A stretch of 64,000 bases of DNA from Timema cristinae (GCA_039000515.1 JBCFYV010011164.1:32107021-32171020), one strand, 5' to 3'. Positions 31,894 through 42,454 are shown, counted from the stretch's first letter. Translations and numbers: made by a program. The notes: generated by a model not told the origin, from the sequence alone.

Positions 31894-32140
31894 AAATACT
31901 TAGAACCGCGTCTTACTACCCATTCGGACTATACGCTTAAGTACTAATTAGGCTAATAGGTTAGAAATTGGAAAGGTTGAATAAAGGAGGTGAACCCGCA
32001 TTTGCGTGAGGGAGAGTGGAAAATTATTTAGGGGAACCTCCCAGTTCACCCGACCAAGATTCGAACCTAGATCTCCCCATTATCGGTAGTATAGCTCATC
32101 ACGAAACTAGCGAGTTAGTTAACTACGACAATGAGGCGGA
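31894..32140 (-). mobile_element. SINE-B, full-length, 10-bp TSD
   Basis: Tail (GAACCGCGTCTTACTACCC), body, B box and head (CTACGACAATGAGGCGGA). The TSD TTTGTCAAAA is at 31884-31893 and 32141-32150. Divergence in the head suggests an older SINE-B. Confidence 0.92.
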
Positions 32141-32147
32141 TTTGTCA

Positions 32148-32290
32148 AAATAAATCAAATATTGCTTTAGTACCAAAATAGAGTTTAATTTTCTTCAAAT
32201 GGTGACCTTAACAGTTGTTGAATATCTGTCAGGGTATCCTTGAATTGAATGTCAACTTTTTCTCTTCATTTAAAAGTTTCTCATTAAATA
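32148..32290. mobile_element. Repeat J (inverted-repeat MITE) fragment
   Basis: TAGAGTTTAATTTTCTTCA, ATGGTGACCTTAACAGTTG and TTGAATATCTGTCAGGGTATC read as a left-half relative of 39837-40198 and 52490-52786. Confidence 0.45.
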
Positions 32291-32321
32291 CCAATATGCT
32301 TATGAGTCCCGTGTTCCCTAC

Positions 32322-32566
32322 TCTCCACCGTCTTACTACCCGTCTCAACTAACAACATATTTACACTAATGGGGATAAGGACGAGTAAGTAGAATTGAGA
32401 GGAAATGTTACAATATTTGCATGAAGAGCGAGTAAGAAGAAAGCATTTAGACAACCCCCACCCCCACAATACACATCCAGTCGGAATTCAAATCGCGACA
32501 TCTGGCTCACAAACAAAATCAGACTAGATGAAAGTGACGCCTTGGTCCCCATACCCACCGGTATTG
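32322..32566 (-). mobile_element. SINE-C/D, old, full-length
   Basis: Tail (CACCGTCTTACTACCCGTC), body GGGGATAAGGACGAGTAAG and GAGGAAATGTTACAATATTTG, B box CAGTCGGAATTCAAATCGCG, head GTGACGCCTTGGTCCCCATA. Confidence 0.75.
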
Positions 32567-32569
32567 TGT

Positions 32570-33322
32570 CATTTTTGCCTTCTCTACCATATTTTTTTAT
32601 AATTTATACACAGTAAAAATATTGTTTCTATAGCGGATCCGACTATACAGTCCTGGTTTTACGAGCCCCGAACCTAGCTTTATCTAAAATGGCGCCCTAA
32701 GGACTTGTTTCTGTAAACCTTTACACGGTAGTACCACTACCATCTCGTGGAGGGGAAGAGGAGGATGGATGGAGAGGTTGCGCAGAACCAGGTGAGCAAA
32801 TCTCGCGCAGCTCAAGAGCCTTCTGTCACAAACACACAGAGAGGCGGTTTCCACTTTGACTCTTCCTCGACCGTCCTCCTCTAGATACCAGCTCTTTTAA
32901 AAAAAAAAAAAAAAAAAAAGTGTAATGGTGCGGGGGGGGGGGGGGGGGGGGGGCAAAGGAAGAGTAGGGGTGATTTCGAACGTCATAAGCTTTCATCAAC
33001 CTGCAATAACCATTATTGAACAAATCTTCTAGGCTCTAGGGCCAATTTCTTCAAAATAAACTACTACCTCAACGTGTCCAAAACCTGTCGAGGAAAATGC
33101 AACAGTCCTCGTTTCGGGAGAGAATGGGAACGTCACTGTGAAATGTAGGAGAGATAGTCTAACTTTCATTGGAAGAGCATTTTCTTGTTTTGGGGTCAAC
33201 AACTTATAAATTTTATTTTATTTTATATATTGATATATCAAAAGTGACAACTGTGGATATAGTAAGAATCCCTGGAATTACATAGTGACTTTTCTGCCTG
33301 TCAGATAGGTCCTTTATATTAA
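32570..33322. other. Unassigned sequence with long homopolymers
   Basis: An A run of about 21 (32899-32919) is followed 12 bp later by a G run of about 22 (32932-32953). CAGTCCTGGTTTTACGAGCCC at 32650 resembles a transposon end but has no partner. No gene is seen. Confidence 0.4.
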
Positions 33323-33324
33323 AA

Positions 33325-33512
33325 TTACCTGTGAGGAGGAGGTCAAGGTTCAAAACCCGGTCATATATATCGAGCTGTTTTAAATGAATGGCTTTCCAGT
33401 CTTCTGCCAAATAAATACGGGTACGTTTCCTCTAAATTCAATCTTCCTCATCCCTACCCCTCGTGTGGTTAAATGCACATAGCCCGGATGGGTAGTAATT
33501 CGTGGAGGAAAA
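33325..33512 (+). mobile_element. SINE-C/D lacking the A box
   Basis: GAGGAGGAGGTCAAGGTTCA, body CCAAATAAATACGGGTACG and TTCAATCTTCCTCATCCC, tail ATAGCCCGGATGGGTAGT. Confidence 0.72.
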
Positions 33513-33514
33513 AA

Positions 33515-34281
33515 ACAACTTTGAGGCACAAGTGGTATTGAAGATATCCTTCAACCCCAATCAAAGTCAAGTACATTAGCCATGGGATCAGCTCTGCCTA
33601 TAAACATTTCTTGTACGTGCCTAACATGTTTTACGACGATCAAGATCAGCAATATTTATGTATTAAAAAATATATATTTTCAAACGTTGTGTTTCACAAT
33701 ACAGTGAGCAATACGGAAATTGCGATGTTGGACCAGATGTATGGAAAGAGGACTTAATTAGGAAATACTTACAAACAATTTGTATGGTAATTAATATGGT
33801 CCGATGTTAATGATTTCATGAATCAGCACCGGTATTTCGAAAGGACGACCCGACCTTCCGTGTTATGATCAGCAAAATGAAATATTTACCTTGTTGCGGT
33901 GTTGACCAAAGTAAGACATGTGGAGCACGATACATGCATTGCGTTTTCTTACGATATTTTAGAGGGGTAAGTTGATAGAGCTTAACCTGCTGATTAGGTA
34001 TTGTAGAATTATTGTAAGAAGAATCGTATCTGACAGTTATCAAAGTTTCTAAGCTACAGTCTGGTTTTAATATGAGGCCCATTATTTGACAATTGGAAAC
34101 TCATGTTGCCACAATGGAGGAATGCCTATAAAATGAAACTAATACTAAGCCTATAGTGAAATATTATCGAGGTTTGTGTTTTTATAGAAAGTTCCTTCCT
34201 ACTATAGACGCCGAACCCCCACATCTTGTTTAGTTGATCTTCATTCGGACCCCTCAGACGGAATTCGAACTTGATTCCATC
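33515..34281. other. Unassigned sequence with an 88-codon ORF
   Basis: A minus-strand ORF at 33816-34082 shows no recognised motif. The composition is like its surroundings. No support for a gene. Confidence 0.25.
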
Positions 34282-34462
34282 TGAAAAACCTTAAAGGTAG
34301 GAGGCTAGTTAGAGGAAATACACCCGCATTAGCCAGGGAAGTTGGAAGGGGAAGGATGGATAAGCCACATAGAGGAAAACACAAACCCAGTCGAGATTCG
34401 AACCTCGTCCTCTAGCAACACCGGCTCTTCGGTAAAATTACAAGAATAAAGCTTTAGGTCAC
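34282..34462 (-). mobile_element. SINE-C/D, old
   Basis: Body AGGAAATACACCCGCATTAG, B box CAGTCGAGATTCGAACCTCG, then TCTAGCAACACCGGCTCTTC and TTTAGGTCACG from the head. The tail is lost. Confidence 0.62.
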
Positions 34463-34900
34463 GTGACAAGCTGATTAGATCGGAACCTTCTAGATACAAA
34501 GTTTGTAAATAATGACCAACGACTTAGAAACTTTAGACAAGAGTTGATAAGGATTCCATAATCTACTTATCATAGTGTGCTTTTATTGTTGTTATTGTTA
34601 TTATTGCATTATTCTGCTTACTGTTTTTATTTTTGATCTTATAATCGGCATAATTGCTGATTGATTTTCTCTACTTCCCTTTATTAATGTAGTTATTATA
34701 ATTATTTTTCTTTGCTTTTAATAAATATTTATTTATGTATATATCATTACTTAGCCATTTTTTAATTATTTTTTTTTTAGGTTTTTTGTCAGGTACCTTT
34801 GTACCTTTCAGTGCTTGCCTGTTATAGGTCTTGTGACTGTTTATCAGAACTATAATAAAGGAAATTATTATTTTAATTATTAAGACCCTTTATTGGAAGA
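34463..34900 (+). mobile_element. Possible non-LTR retrotransposon 3' untranslated end
   Basis: A T-rich segment with CTTGCCTGTTATAGGTCTTG, GACTGTTTATCAGAACTATA, then AATAAAGGAAATTATTATTT. An AATAAA-like signal followed by ATT repeats is typical of CR1/Jockey-like LINE 3' ends. No coding part is visible, so this is tentative. Confidence 0.35.
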
Positions 34901-35355
34901 AGAGGCTAGTAGCGTTCACGAAAAAGAAGTATGAATCGTTAAAATTAGGTACCTTTAAAAAAATTAATTCGAGGCAAAATTTACTTTTCTTAGCTAAAGT
35001 CTTTCTAGCCTATCTGATGTTTCAAAATTGTAAGAAAGTGAAAGTGGACCACTTAAAAAAAAAAAGGATTAATTAATAATATAGTAATTTAAATTTAAGA
35101 CCCCGGTGCAATAAAGACACAGCTCCATTATCGTGTTTTCTTAGCAGATACAAACAACTGTTTATAAAAACAACTAGTGTGAATGGAAGCATGGGAAAAT
35201 AATTTTATCTGTAAACTAAATATTAATACTTTATTTTCATAAGTCCATTCGCGGTAACTATTTTTATAAAAAGTGTTTTTGTATCACTTCATGTTGTGTA
35301 TGATAACTTCGAAGATAATTTTCAAAAAATAGGCTTTTAGTAAACTACGTTTACA
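34901..35355. other. AT-rich sequence, no gene seen
   Basis: No recognisable feature. Confidence 0.4.
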
Positions 35356-35365
35356 TATGTTTTCT

Positions 35366-35522
35366 AACTCACCTCAGTGGCGTAGTTAGCTAACGCGCTA
35401 GTTTCATGTTACAAATGTGAGCTCACTTACTCTATATCAAACCTTCCCAATTCCTAACCCATTAGTGTAATTAGTACTTAAACGTATAATCCGAACGAGT
35501 AATAAGATGCGGTGATAAGTAT
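35366..35522 (+). mobile_element. SINE-B with internal deletion, 10-bp TSD
   Basis: Head (ACCTCAGTGGCGTAGTTAGC) joins the body (GTGAGCTCACTTACTCT) without a B box. The tail (GTATAATCCGAACGAGTAAT) is complete. The TSD TATGTTTTCT at 35356-35365 and 35523-35532 is perfect. The deletion may predate insertion. Confidence 0.9.
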
Positions 35523-35569
35523 TATGTTTTCTTCATAAAAAAAACCACAATATCTTGTTAATCACAATC

Positions 35570-36590
35570 ATCATTCTTTATTTATAAATTTTAAACCAAA
35601 CTGTTTAAATATTTTTAGCAAAATTCAAATTTTCAAAAATAAATTATTTGTCAACTATCTTAAAATTATTTGTTAGTTTAAAAAATAAAATTTTATTTCT
35701 TATTTATCATAAAAACTATTCCACCAATTCCCATTTTGAATTAAATCTCAAAGGTGAATTTAGAAAAAAAAAATATGATTTGTTGTAAGTAGGCTACACT
35801 TAAATTAATTTATTTTAGATAAATAATAAATTTACATTATTATTGATATGTAAAAAATACCCCGAAACAAATTTTGAAGCAAATCGTTAGTTATTTAAAA
35901 AAATAATTTTTTTTAGCAAAAGCCATTAAAAAAATGAAAAAAATAGTCATTAGTAAACTCTTTAGAAACTACATTTCCCTAAAAAATAATTATAAGCTTT
36001 CTACAGCTTTATTTGTTTCATTTTATTGGCATACACTCCCCAGACATACATTTTAATCAAAATCGTTATAGCCATTTTAAAAATAATTTGAATTTTCAAA
36101 ATTCACGCATCAGTAGACAGCTCTATATTGAATTTTTACCCAAAACCAAGAATACAGAATTGTTTGTTATGTCAAACACTACCAAGATACCTATTTGAAA
36201 CCAAATCGTTATATCTATTTTAAAAATCTTTCCCCATTTAAAAAAAAAGAGTCATCAGTAAACTACCCATAGATGAGTTTTTACCCAAAAATAAATACAC
36301 GGTGTTAATTGGCATGTCAAATATTCTCAAGATACTCATTTGTAACCAAATATTTAGGGTCATTTTAAAAATATTTCAAGTTTTTGAAAAAAAATTCGTC
36401 ATCAGTAAGCTAACCTTCAAACATTTTTTCCCCAAAACCAATAATATAGTGCTATTTGTCATGACAAACAGATCCTAGATATGAATTTTAAACATAATCG
36501 TTGGGGCCATTTTCGAAAAATTTAAATTGAAATAAATTACTCATTAGTAAACTACCCTTTATAGAAGGGTTAGGGTAGGGGAAAAAAGTT
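35570..36590. repeat. Degenerate tandem array, about 150-bp period
   Basis: A phrase like GTCATCAGTAAACTACCC recurs near 35944, 36104, 36250, 36397 and 36540, about 140-160 bp apart. Each is followed by TTTTTACCCAAAACCAA-like and CCAAATCGTTATAGCCATTTT-like stretches. It ends at a segment with GGATCGTTGCCGGGGACATA and a (CAGA)n run (36667-36686), which resembles the 3' end of a non-LTR element. The 61-codon ORF at 36013-36198 is in the array. Confidence 0.65.
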
Positions 36591-36699
36591 TTATGGTATA
36601 AAATCTAAATATAAAGTATGAACATGATCCATTAAACCATTTTGGATCGTTGCCGGGGACATACAACAGACAGACAGACAGACAGAAAAAATGACACGG

Positions 36700-37076
36700 G
36701 GAAAGATAAAATTGAAAATCAAATTTTGGGTTCATATTCATATAAAACGTAAAAATTTGTCATAATCTCGATCTAGATTATTTTTATGACCACAATATAT
36801 GAAAAAGTAAAAAAAATCTATATAAAATGTAATTTTTATGTGTAGTAGGTAGTAAATATTTAATAGATTAGAAAGTATTCAGTCGATCGTATTGAAATAT
36901 TTAAACGTTTAGCTATAATAGACAGTTACTAAGTGAAATATAAAAATTTAAACAATTTTATTAATAGATTTAGAAAATTTTATATATTTAATTTCATCAG
37001 TTAAAACAGCTTTTAAAGAAAATAAAACTATATAATATACTGCGGACAGGATGACTTTCTCTACAAGGTTAGATAA

Positions 37077-37080
<4 letters not shown>
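36700..37080. other. AT-rich sequence, no gene seen
   Basis: No recognisable feature. Confidence 0.4.

Positions 37081-37083
<3 letters not shown>

Positions 37084-37127
<44 letters not shown>
37084..37127. repeat. (TA)n microsatellite
   Basis: TA dinucleotide run of about 44 bp, just upstream of a SINE-A insertion. Confidence 0.97.
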
Positions 37128-37130
<3 letters not shown>

Positions 37131-37160
37131 TAAAAACTAAACACGTTTTGTAGAGAAAAA

Positions 37161-37438
37161 GGTTCAATCCTTGGTCCCGGCAACGATTTATCTGATTACC
37201 AAACCCTTCCTTCACCTCTGACAAGACTGTATTAATCAAAACTTGTGAATGTGTAGAACGCCAGGCCTCCACCGTGGTTCGGATTCCACGTTAAACTGTA
37301 GGTCCTCCATTTCATCTCACAATCACCCTACCATTACATATTAGCGTAAGTGCGTACAACCCGAACGGGTAGTAAGACGCGGTGCTAATAATAATAAAAT
37401 AATAATAATAATAATAATAATAATATAATAATAATAGT
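37161..37438 (+). mobile_element. SINE-A, truncated at the B box, 10-bp TSD
   Basis: The copy starts exactly at the B box (GGTTCAATCC). Body, tail and an interrupted AAT run of about 50 bp follow. The TSD TAGAGAAAAA is at 37151-37160 and 37439-37448. It has the extra segment (CTGTATTAATCAAAA) seen in inverted form in the copy at 29150-29360. Confidence 0.95.
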
Positions 37439-37449
37439 TAGAGAAAAAA

Positions 37450-37942
37450 GTAAAAAAAAAGTTGCTATGCACGATTCCCCTTAAATGTATACACACACAA
37501 AAACATACACCATTTTCTGAAATAAACTTTATATTTTGTAAGTAGCAACATCAACCATTTCGAAATAATGAACACAATGACTGTGACTATGCGTCATTTA
37601 TTTCATGTAGTTGACTAATTATGAAAGTTTATCTTGAAACAACAAAACATCACGCGTATAGGCAAACTAGTCGTGAAGGTAGTGTCTGTAATATTGTTGT
37701 GAATTAGTCCTTTTAGTCGATAGCATAGTAAATTACCTCATAACATAATTCGTTTAAACGTTTGTGAAGCCACTTTAATGTATTCACGCCAATAAAGTGA
37801 TCTGCGGATGCCTATTTTGTAATTTTGATGGCCTTAAAATTATAATTATACTGACTTTAGTCAATGATGGGTCACTCTATATTTCTTATACTTCTTACTT
37901 AGGCGATCTATATTCAAAATTTCGGGCAATAGTTTTTTTTTT
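37450..37942. other. Unassigned sequence, possible repeat H remnant
   Basis: AAAGTGATCTGCGGATGCC at about 37795 resembles the CATGTGATCTGCGGATGTC core of repeat H. No other feature. Confidence 0.3.
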
Positions 37943-38130
37943 TAGTGCATAAAATCTTACTACTCGTCCAAATATTCGCATTTAATCACACTCATAGGTT
38001 AAGGATGAGGAAGGTAGAATTTCGAGGAAATACACCACAGTTTCGTGGAAGGGAAAGTGGGAAACTAATTAGAGAAGTCCCCTTAAGTACATTAGGCCGA
38101 GATTCAGGCCTCAACCTTCCAGCCAACCAG
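37943..38130 (-). mobile_element. SINE-D, lacking the A box
   Basis: Tail (AAAATCTTACTACTCGTCCA), body (GGTTAAGGATGAGGAAGGT, AGGAAATACACCACAGTTTC), then CCGAGATTCAGGCCTCAACC for the B box. Confidence 0.72.
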
Positions 38131-38209
38131 AAAAATACATACATGAAGTTTAGCTTCGTCCAAATAAAAACATTATTATTAGTTTTACCATCCTACAGCT
38201 AGAAAAAAA

Positions 38210-38400
38210 TACTATAGCTACTTTCACGTAATCATACATCAATCATGTGATCTGCGGATGTCACCTTTTATAGATATTATCAATACTTATAAAATAGAAC
38301 TAATAATGTAGTAAAATGTTATCAAAGTTGAAAGCAAATAAAACCTTATTGGTAATTTATTAAAGGTTCTTCCTAAGGAAATTGGGCTGTACAAAGAGTT
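38210..38400. repeat. Repeat H, copy
   Basis: TTTCACGTAATCATACATC, CATGTGATCTGCGGATGTCA, TATCAATACTTATAAAATAG, GTAGTAAAATGTTATCAAAG. This is the best-aligned copy with 39590-39740. No terminal repeats are certain. Confidence 0.65.
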
Positions 38401-38547
38401 ATGGCGGTGGTGGTGTTTTTTTTTTCATTGGATGGCTATAGAAACTATTTAAAATAAAGAGATCTAGGAAATAGGGTTGAGGGGTGAATTTGTAGCTATA
38501 TATATATATACACAATTTTTTTTTTACCCGCACAGGTAGGCACGCCG

Positions 38548-38766
38548 ACTAAATGCCACTTATCTAGTATTGTTTTCCAGGTACGGTGAGGTGGTGATTT
38601 GAATCCCAGCCAGGTGTGCCAAAAGGGGTTTTCCAAAAATTGTTCCCCATTTACCCTCCAAGAAAATTAGAAAATTAGGTATATTTCCTTTAAGTTCTTC
38701 CATCTTCAGCCCAGTTAACTTAATGCGAATAGATGCGTACAACCCTGACGGGTAGTAAGACGCAAA
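38548..38766 (+). mobile_element. SINE-C/D, old
   Basis: GACTAAATGCCACTTATC, B box GGTGATTTGAATCCCAGCC, body CCAAAAATTGTTCCCC, tail ACAACCCTGACGGGTAGTAA. Confidence 0.75.
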
Positions 38767-38769
38767 GAA

Positions 38770-39366
38770 ATGACTATCAAAATTAATCAAACTAATACAC
38801 AAAAATAAGACATTTTAATGTTTATTTCATGGTTAAATTAAATAATCAAAGAATAATAAAACTATTCATTTTGGTGATAATATTTGTAGAAAGTTTAGTA
38901 AATATTATGTTTTACGATTATAACCATAATAACTGAAGGTTTATATGTCGGATGGATGCTTGCGAAGATCGTCACTAATTCTCCATTTGCGCATCAACAC
39001 GATGTCCTTTTCCACAGTAGCGAGAAGCAGATTCCAATCTTGATTATGATTGGTTGCAGTTAGTTTTATTTATTTGGTTGATCTTATGGGATCCCCATAG
39101 AATAGTAAACGGGGCTTAAGTCCACCCTGGACATGAGACTGGTTGGGACAACCTCAACTCCAGTGCATAATGCGGTCACTCGTGACAATGAGTTATTCAA
39201 ATTGGGACGCCAATCTATTCCGTGACCTCCGATAATAGTGTCATGGAACACGGACAGGAGATCAACAGTTCTCGTTGCAAGGCCCAGCCCGGATCAATAC
39301 AGCGTCCCTTCGCGTACCAGCGTGGGACTTTCACTCATGTGAAGCAATTGAACGGGATGATACCTT
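38770..39366. other. Unassigned sequence
   Basis: 39040-39360 is GC-richer than its surroundings with no recognised motif. It may be a decayed element. Confidence 0.3.
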
Positions 39367-39367
39367 A

Positions 39368-39566
39368 AGGGCCAGTTTCATAGTCAGATTAGTACCCCTC
39401 AAGTGCGGTGCTATACTAAATACAAGACGACACCTACATAAGCTAGAATAGAATGAGCCAGTTTCGCATTTGAAACTGGTCCAGTCCACTCTGGTCTAGG
39501 TGTCGTCTTGCATTTAGTAGAACGCCGCACATGAGGCGTACTAAGTCTGACAATGAAACTGGCCCT
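39368..39566. mobile_element. MITE with about 68-bp terminal inverted repeats
   Basis: The left end AGGGCCAGTTTCATAGTCAG mirrors the right end, which finishes CAATGAAACTGGCCCT. Both arms include AAATACAAGACGACACCTA-like sequence and a G/C-rich GTGCGG block. Total about 199 bp. TSDs are not clear. The 84-codon minus ORF here is just the hairpin read through. Confidence 0.8.
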
Positions 39567-39589
39567 TTGCAAACAAAAGTAAGATAGTT

Positions 39590-39740
39590 CAATATCTACT
39601 TTCACGTATTTATACGTCAAACCATGTGATCTGCAGCTGTCACTTTGGATATATATGATCAACACCTATAAAATAACACTAATAATATAGTAAAATGTTA
39701 TAAATGTTGACAGCAAAAAAATATGTATTTTCTGAAAGCC
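39590..39740. repeat. Repeat H, copy
   Basis: CTACTTTCACGTATTTATACG, CATGTGATCTGCAGCTGTCA, ATCAACACCTATAAAATAAC, AGTAAAATGTTATAAATG, TTGACAGCA. Same order as 38210-38400 and 45545-45740. Confidence 0.65.
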
Positions 39741-39832
39741 TCTTTCTATGAAAATTGGACTGTACGTTGCAAGTTATCTTTAAAAAAAATCAACATCAAT
39801 ACAAAACTAAGGTTCAATTCTTCCATATCCTG

Positions 39833-40202
39833 TTAATTTGCGGCAGAAGGGAGTGCAAGTAATTTTACAGTTATTATAGCATTACATTTTTTTTGGCCAA
39901 AATAGTTAAAATATTTCTCCAGTCGCAATGAAGAGTAGTTTTCTGCGCATGCTAATATCAACAGATCTTTAATATCTGTCAAATGTATGATGAGATTTTG
40001 TCAAAACTTTTTACTTTATTTAAAAAGTGTTTACAAAATTCCAGGACACTCTTGACAGATATTAAAGATCTGTTGATATTAGCATGAGCAGAAAACTATA
40101 CTCTACGTTGCGACTGGAGAAATATTTGATTTATTTTTGACAAAAAATGTATATTTTATAAAAACTGTAAAAATACTTGCGCTCCCTTCTGCCACACCTT
40201 AA
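39833..40202. mobile_element. Repeat J: TTAA-flanked MITE with long inverted repeats
   Basis: Ends GGCAGAAGGGAGTGCAAGTA (from 39842) and its inverted match ending GCTCCCTTCTGCC (to 40193). The arms extend inward for more than 100 bp, including ATCAACAGATCTTTAATATC. TTAA lies outside both ends (39833-39836 and 40199-40202). It encodes nothing. The fully visible copy is the reference for fragments near 27.9, 32.2 and 52.6 kb. Confidence 0.8.
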
Positions 40203-40299
40203 GTTTATCCGGCAGCATCCCACGCATGCGCAGGGTCGATAAAAACACCATATGTACCCATCAATCGATGGCCAATACGGACTAATTTCAAGCTCGTTT

Positions 40300-40475
40300 A
40301 GTATGGTTTTAGCGGCTACGGAAAGGCCAGGGTCGGAATTCCAACCAGGTGTATTTAGGGTGTTTTTTTAACTCTTCCTTCACAAAAATGCTGGTACATT
40401 TCTGAAGAATTCTATATTTCTCATCCCTAGCCCATTATTGTGATTGAAACGCGTACATCCCGGATGGTTAGGGAA
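40300..40475 (+). mobile_element. SINE-C/D, old
   Basis: GTCGGAATTCCAACCAGGTG for the B-box region, body TCCTTCACAAAAATGCTGGT, CTCATCCCTAGCCCATT, tail GTACATCCCGGATGGTTAG. Confidence 0.62.
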
Positions 40476-40712
40476 CCATATTTACACAGAAACACATAGT
40501 AGCTACAAACAGTTCGACGAAGCACAGATTTACCAGCCACCCGCGTGGACCGGACGTGAGTGAGGAGGTCCATCCATGAACCATCGGAAACAGGTCGTTT
40601 GACTCGATCCACCGCGAGGACAAGGCCAGCAATACCATGTTAATATTATGGACGGAGAAATGTCGTCCAGCATGGAGGAAATGTGAGAGTGTTTTCGATT
40701 GAACTTTTTACA
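40476..40712. other. Unassigned sequence
   Basis: No recognisable element. Two overlapping minus ORFs lack motifs. Confidence 0.35.
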
Positions 40713-41949
40713 CAGGGGTGGACTGGGCCACCGGGAGATATTCCGGTGGGCCGGTTTGATTTGGGCTGCCGAAACCACTTTAAACTAAAATGGATATATT
40801 AATTTAATTCTAGACCTGTTTAAAAAATGTAAATCAAAAGTTCCAGTGAGAAAGTCCAAGGTGCTCAGAATATATCATTTGGGAACAAATATGGTGGCAT
40901 TACATTTAAAACCATCCATTTGTGGTTTCTTGGTGCTGTTTACAAACAAAGGTAATCTACAAACGTAGGAAGTGGGAGGTCATTTTACAAACTTAAATAA
41001 CTCAATAAAGACACCTAGATAGTGTATATGCATTTAGAGGCATTTTTGCTAATGGCGCGTTGGCAGGAAGTAGAAACTGATCATCGGTAATGAATCTGGA
41101 ATGTCCTCAGGATCAAATTAACTAATAATAAAGATATAAATATTTCACCTCGCCACTTAGCTTTGCTATTTATAGTAGAAAATAAACCACAGGGAATTTT
41201 AACCAGATCTTAAATTGTGTTTAAATATTAATACTTTATTGGTTTGAACTGTAATACAAACCGCGAAGGTAGGTTTACACTATGTCAATATAGAGATTTA
41301 ATCTGAACATGTTTTAAAAGCTGACATTTCTTTTGAAGATTCAGTTATAACTTCTCTATACACAATACTTTACTCTTGCCTATTGGTGCTAGTAAAAAAA
41401 GAAAGAAGAGTGTCACTGTATTAATAATAATAATTGGTTGTAGTAATGTAATTAAATACAATCAAAAGTATCTCAGCAATTTATTACTCCATTTACTCCG
41501 TTTAACCTTTTCTCTTTGTTTAAAATTTTTACCCTGTTTGCATGCTTTATACCCTTTAGCCCTATTTACTTAAAGAAATAACTTTTTTTACCATTTTTCC
41601 TTACTGCCCCTTTTACCCCTTCCACCCTGTTTACGCCTTAAACCCCATTAACCTCTTACCCTTTCTTTCCCTTTAAACCTAATCCAGGATTTTTATAAAT
41701 ATTTTTACCTTTTAATTTGTTTTACCCTCTATGCTCTTTTTTATGATTCATTTCTTGTCTTTTTTTACTATTTTTACTCTGTTTATCATATTTGCTCCTT
41801 GATCTCCCCGTCATCAACAGTCAAATCTACTGCGAGCGTAGCACCTTAGACCATGCAGCCACCGAAGCGGGTTAGATATTAATTAATGTATGCTAAGAGC
41901 CATCATATTTGTAGTCCCGGGCCGCTTGGAGTCTGCCAGTCCACTCCTG
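40713..41949. mobile_element. hAT-like non-autonomous element, about 1.24 kb
   Basis: The left end CAGGGGTGGACTGGGCCACC and the right end, reading CAGGAGTGGACTGGCAGAC on the reverse complement, are matching hAT-type termini. The 8-bp flanks TTTTTACA (40705-40712) and CATTTACA (41950-41957) agree at 6 of 8 positions, fitting an aged 8-bp TSD. No transposase is visible inside; the interior is AT-rich with a SINE-C head at 41801-41876. Confidence 0.68.
41801..41876 (-). mobile_element. SINE-C head fragment
   Basis: GATCTCCCCGTCATCAACAG, CTACTGCGAGCGTAGCACC, GACCATGCAGCCACCGAAGC. Only the head is present, inside the hAT-like element. Confidence 0.75.
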
Positions 41950-42077
41950 CATTTACAAAAATCCAAAATTCAACATTTTATCTATTATCAACACTCTATA
42001 TCACAATAATAGGGTGGGGATGAAGAAGGTATAATTTAGAGGAAATGAGAGAGTGTGGCTAACCGTTTGATTAAATA

Positions 42078-42079
<2 letters not shown>

Positions 42080-42109
<30 letters not shown>

Positions 42110-42377
42110 GCACCGCGTCTTACTACCCGTTCGGGTTATACGCATTTACGCTAACTTGTAATGGTAGGGTGATTGTGAGATGAAATGGAGGACCTACAGT
42201 TTAACGTGGAATCCGAACCACGGTGGAGGCCTGGCATTCCCCACATTCACAAGAAGTCTTGTCAGAGGTGAAGGAAGGGTTTGGTAATCAGATAAATCTT
42301 TGCCGGGACCGAGGATTGAACCCCGGCCGCCAGCATAGAAGTCTGACACCTTACCCCTAGACCACCAGGTCACCAAG
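42080..42377 (-). mobile_element. SINE-A, full-length, 11-bp TSD, nested
   Basis: Complete young copy with a long ATT tail (about 42082-42108). The TSD GATTAAATATA is at 42069-42079 and 42378-42388. It is inserted into the older SINE-C. The 60-codon minus ORF at 42194-42376 is repeat-derived. Confidence 0.96.
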
Positions 42378-42454
42378 GATTAAATATACACCTTCAATAC
42401 ATCCAACGAGGATTCAAACTCCAATCTCTCCATCACTGGAAGTCCAGTCTATTA

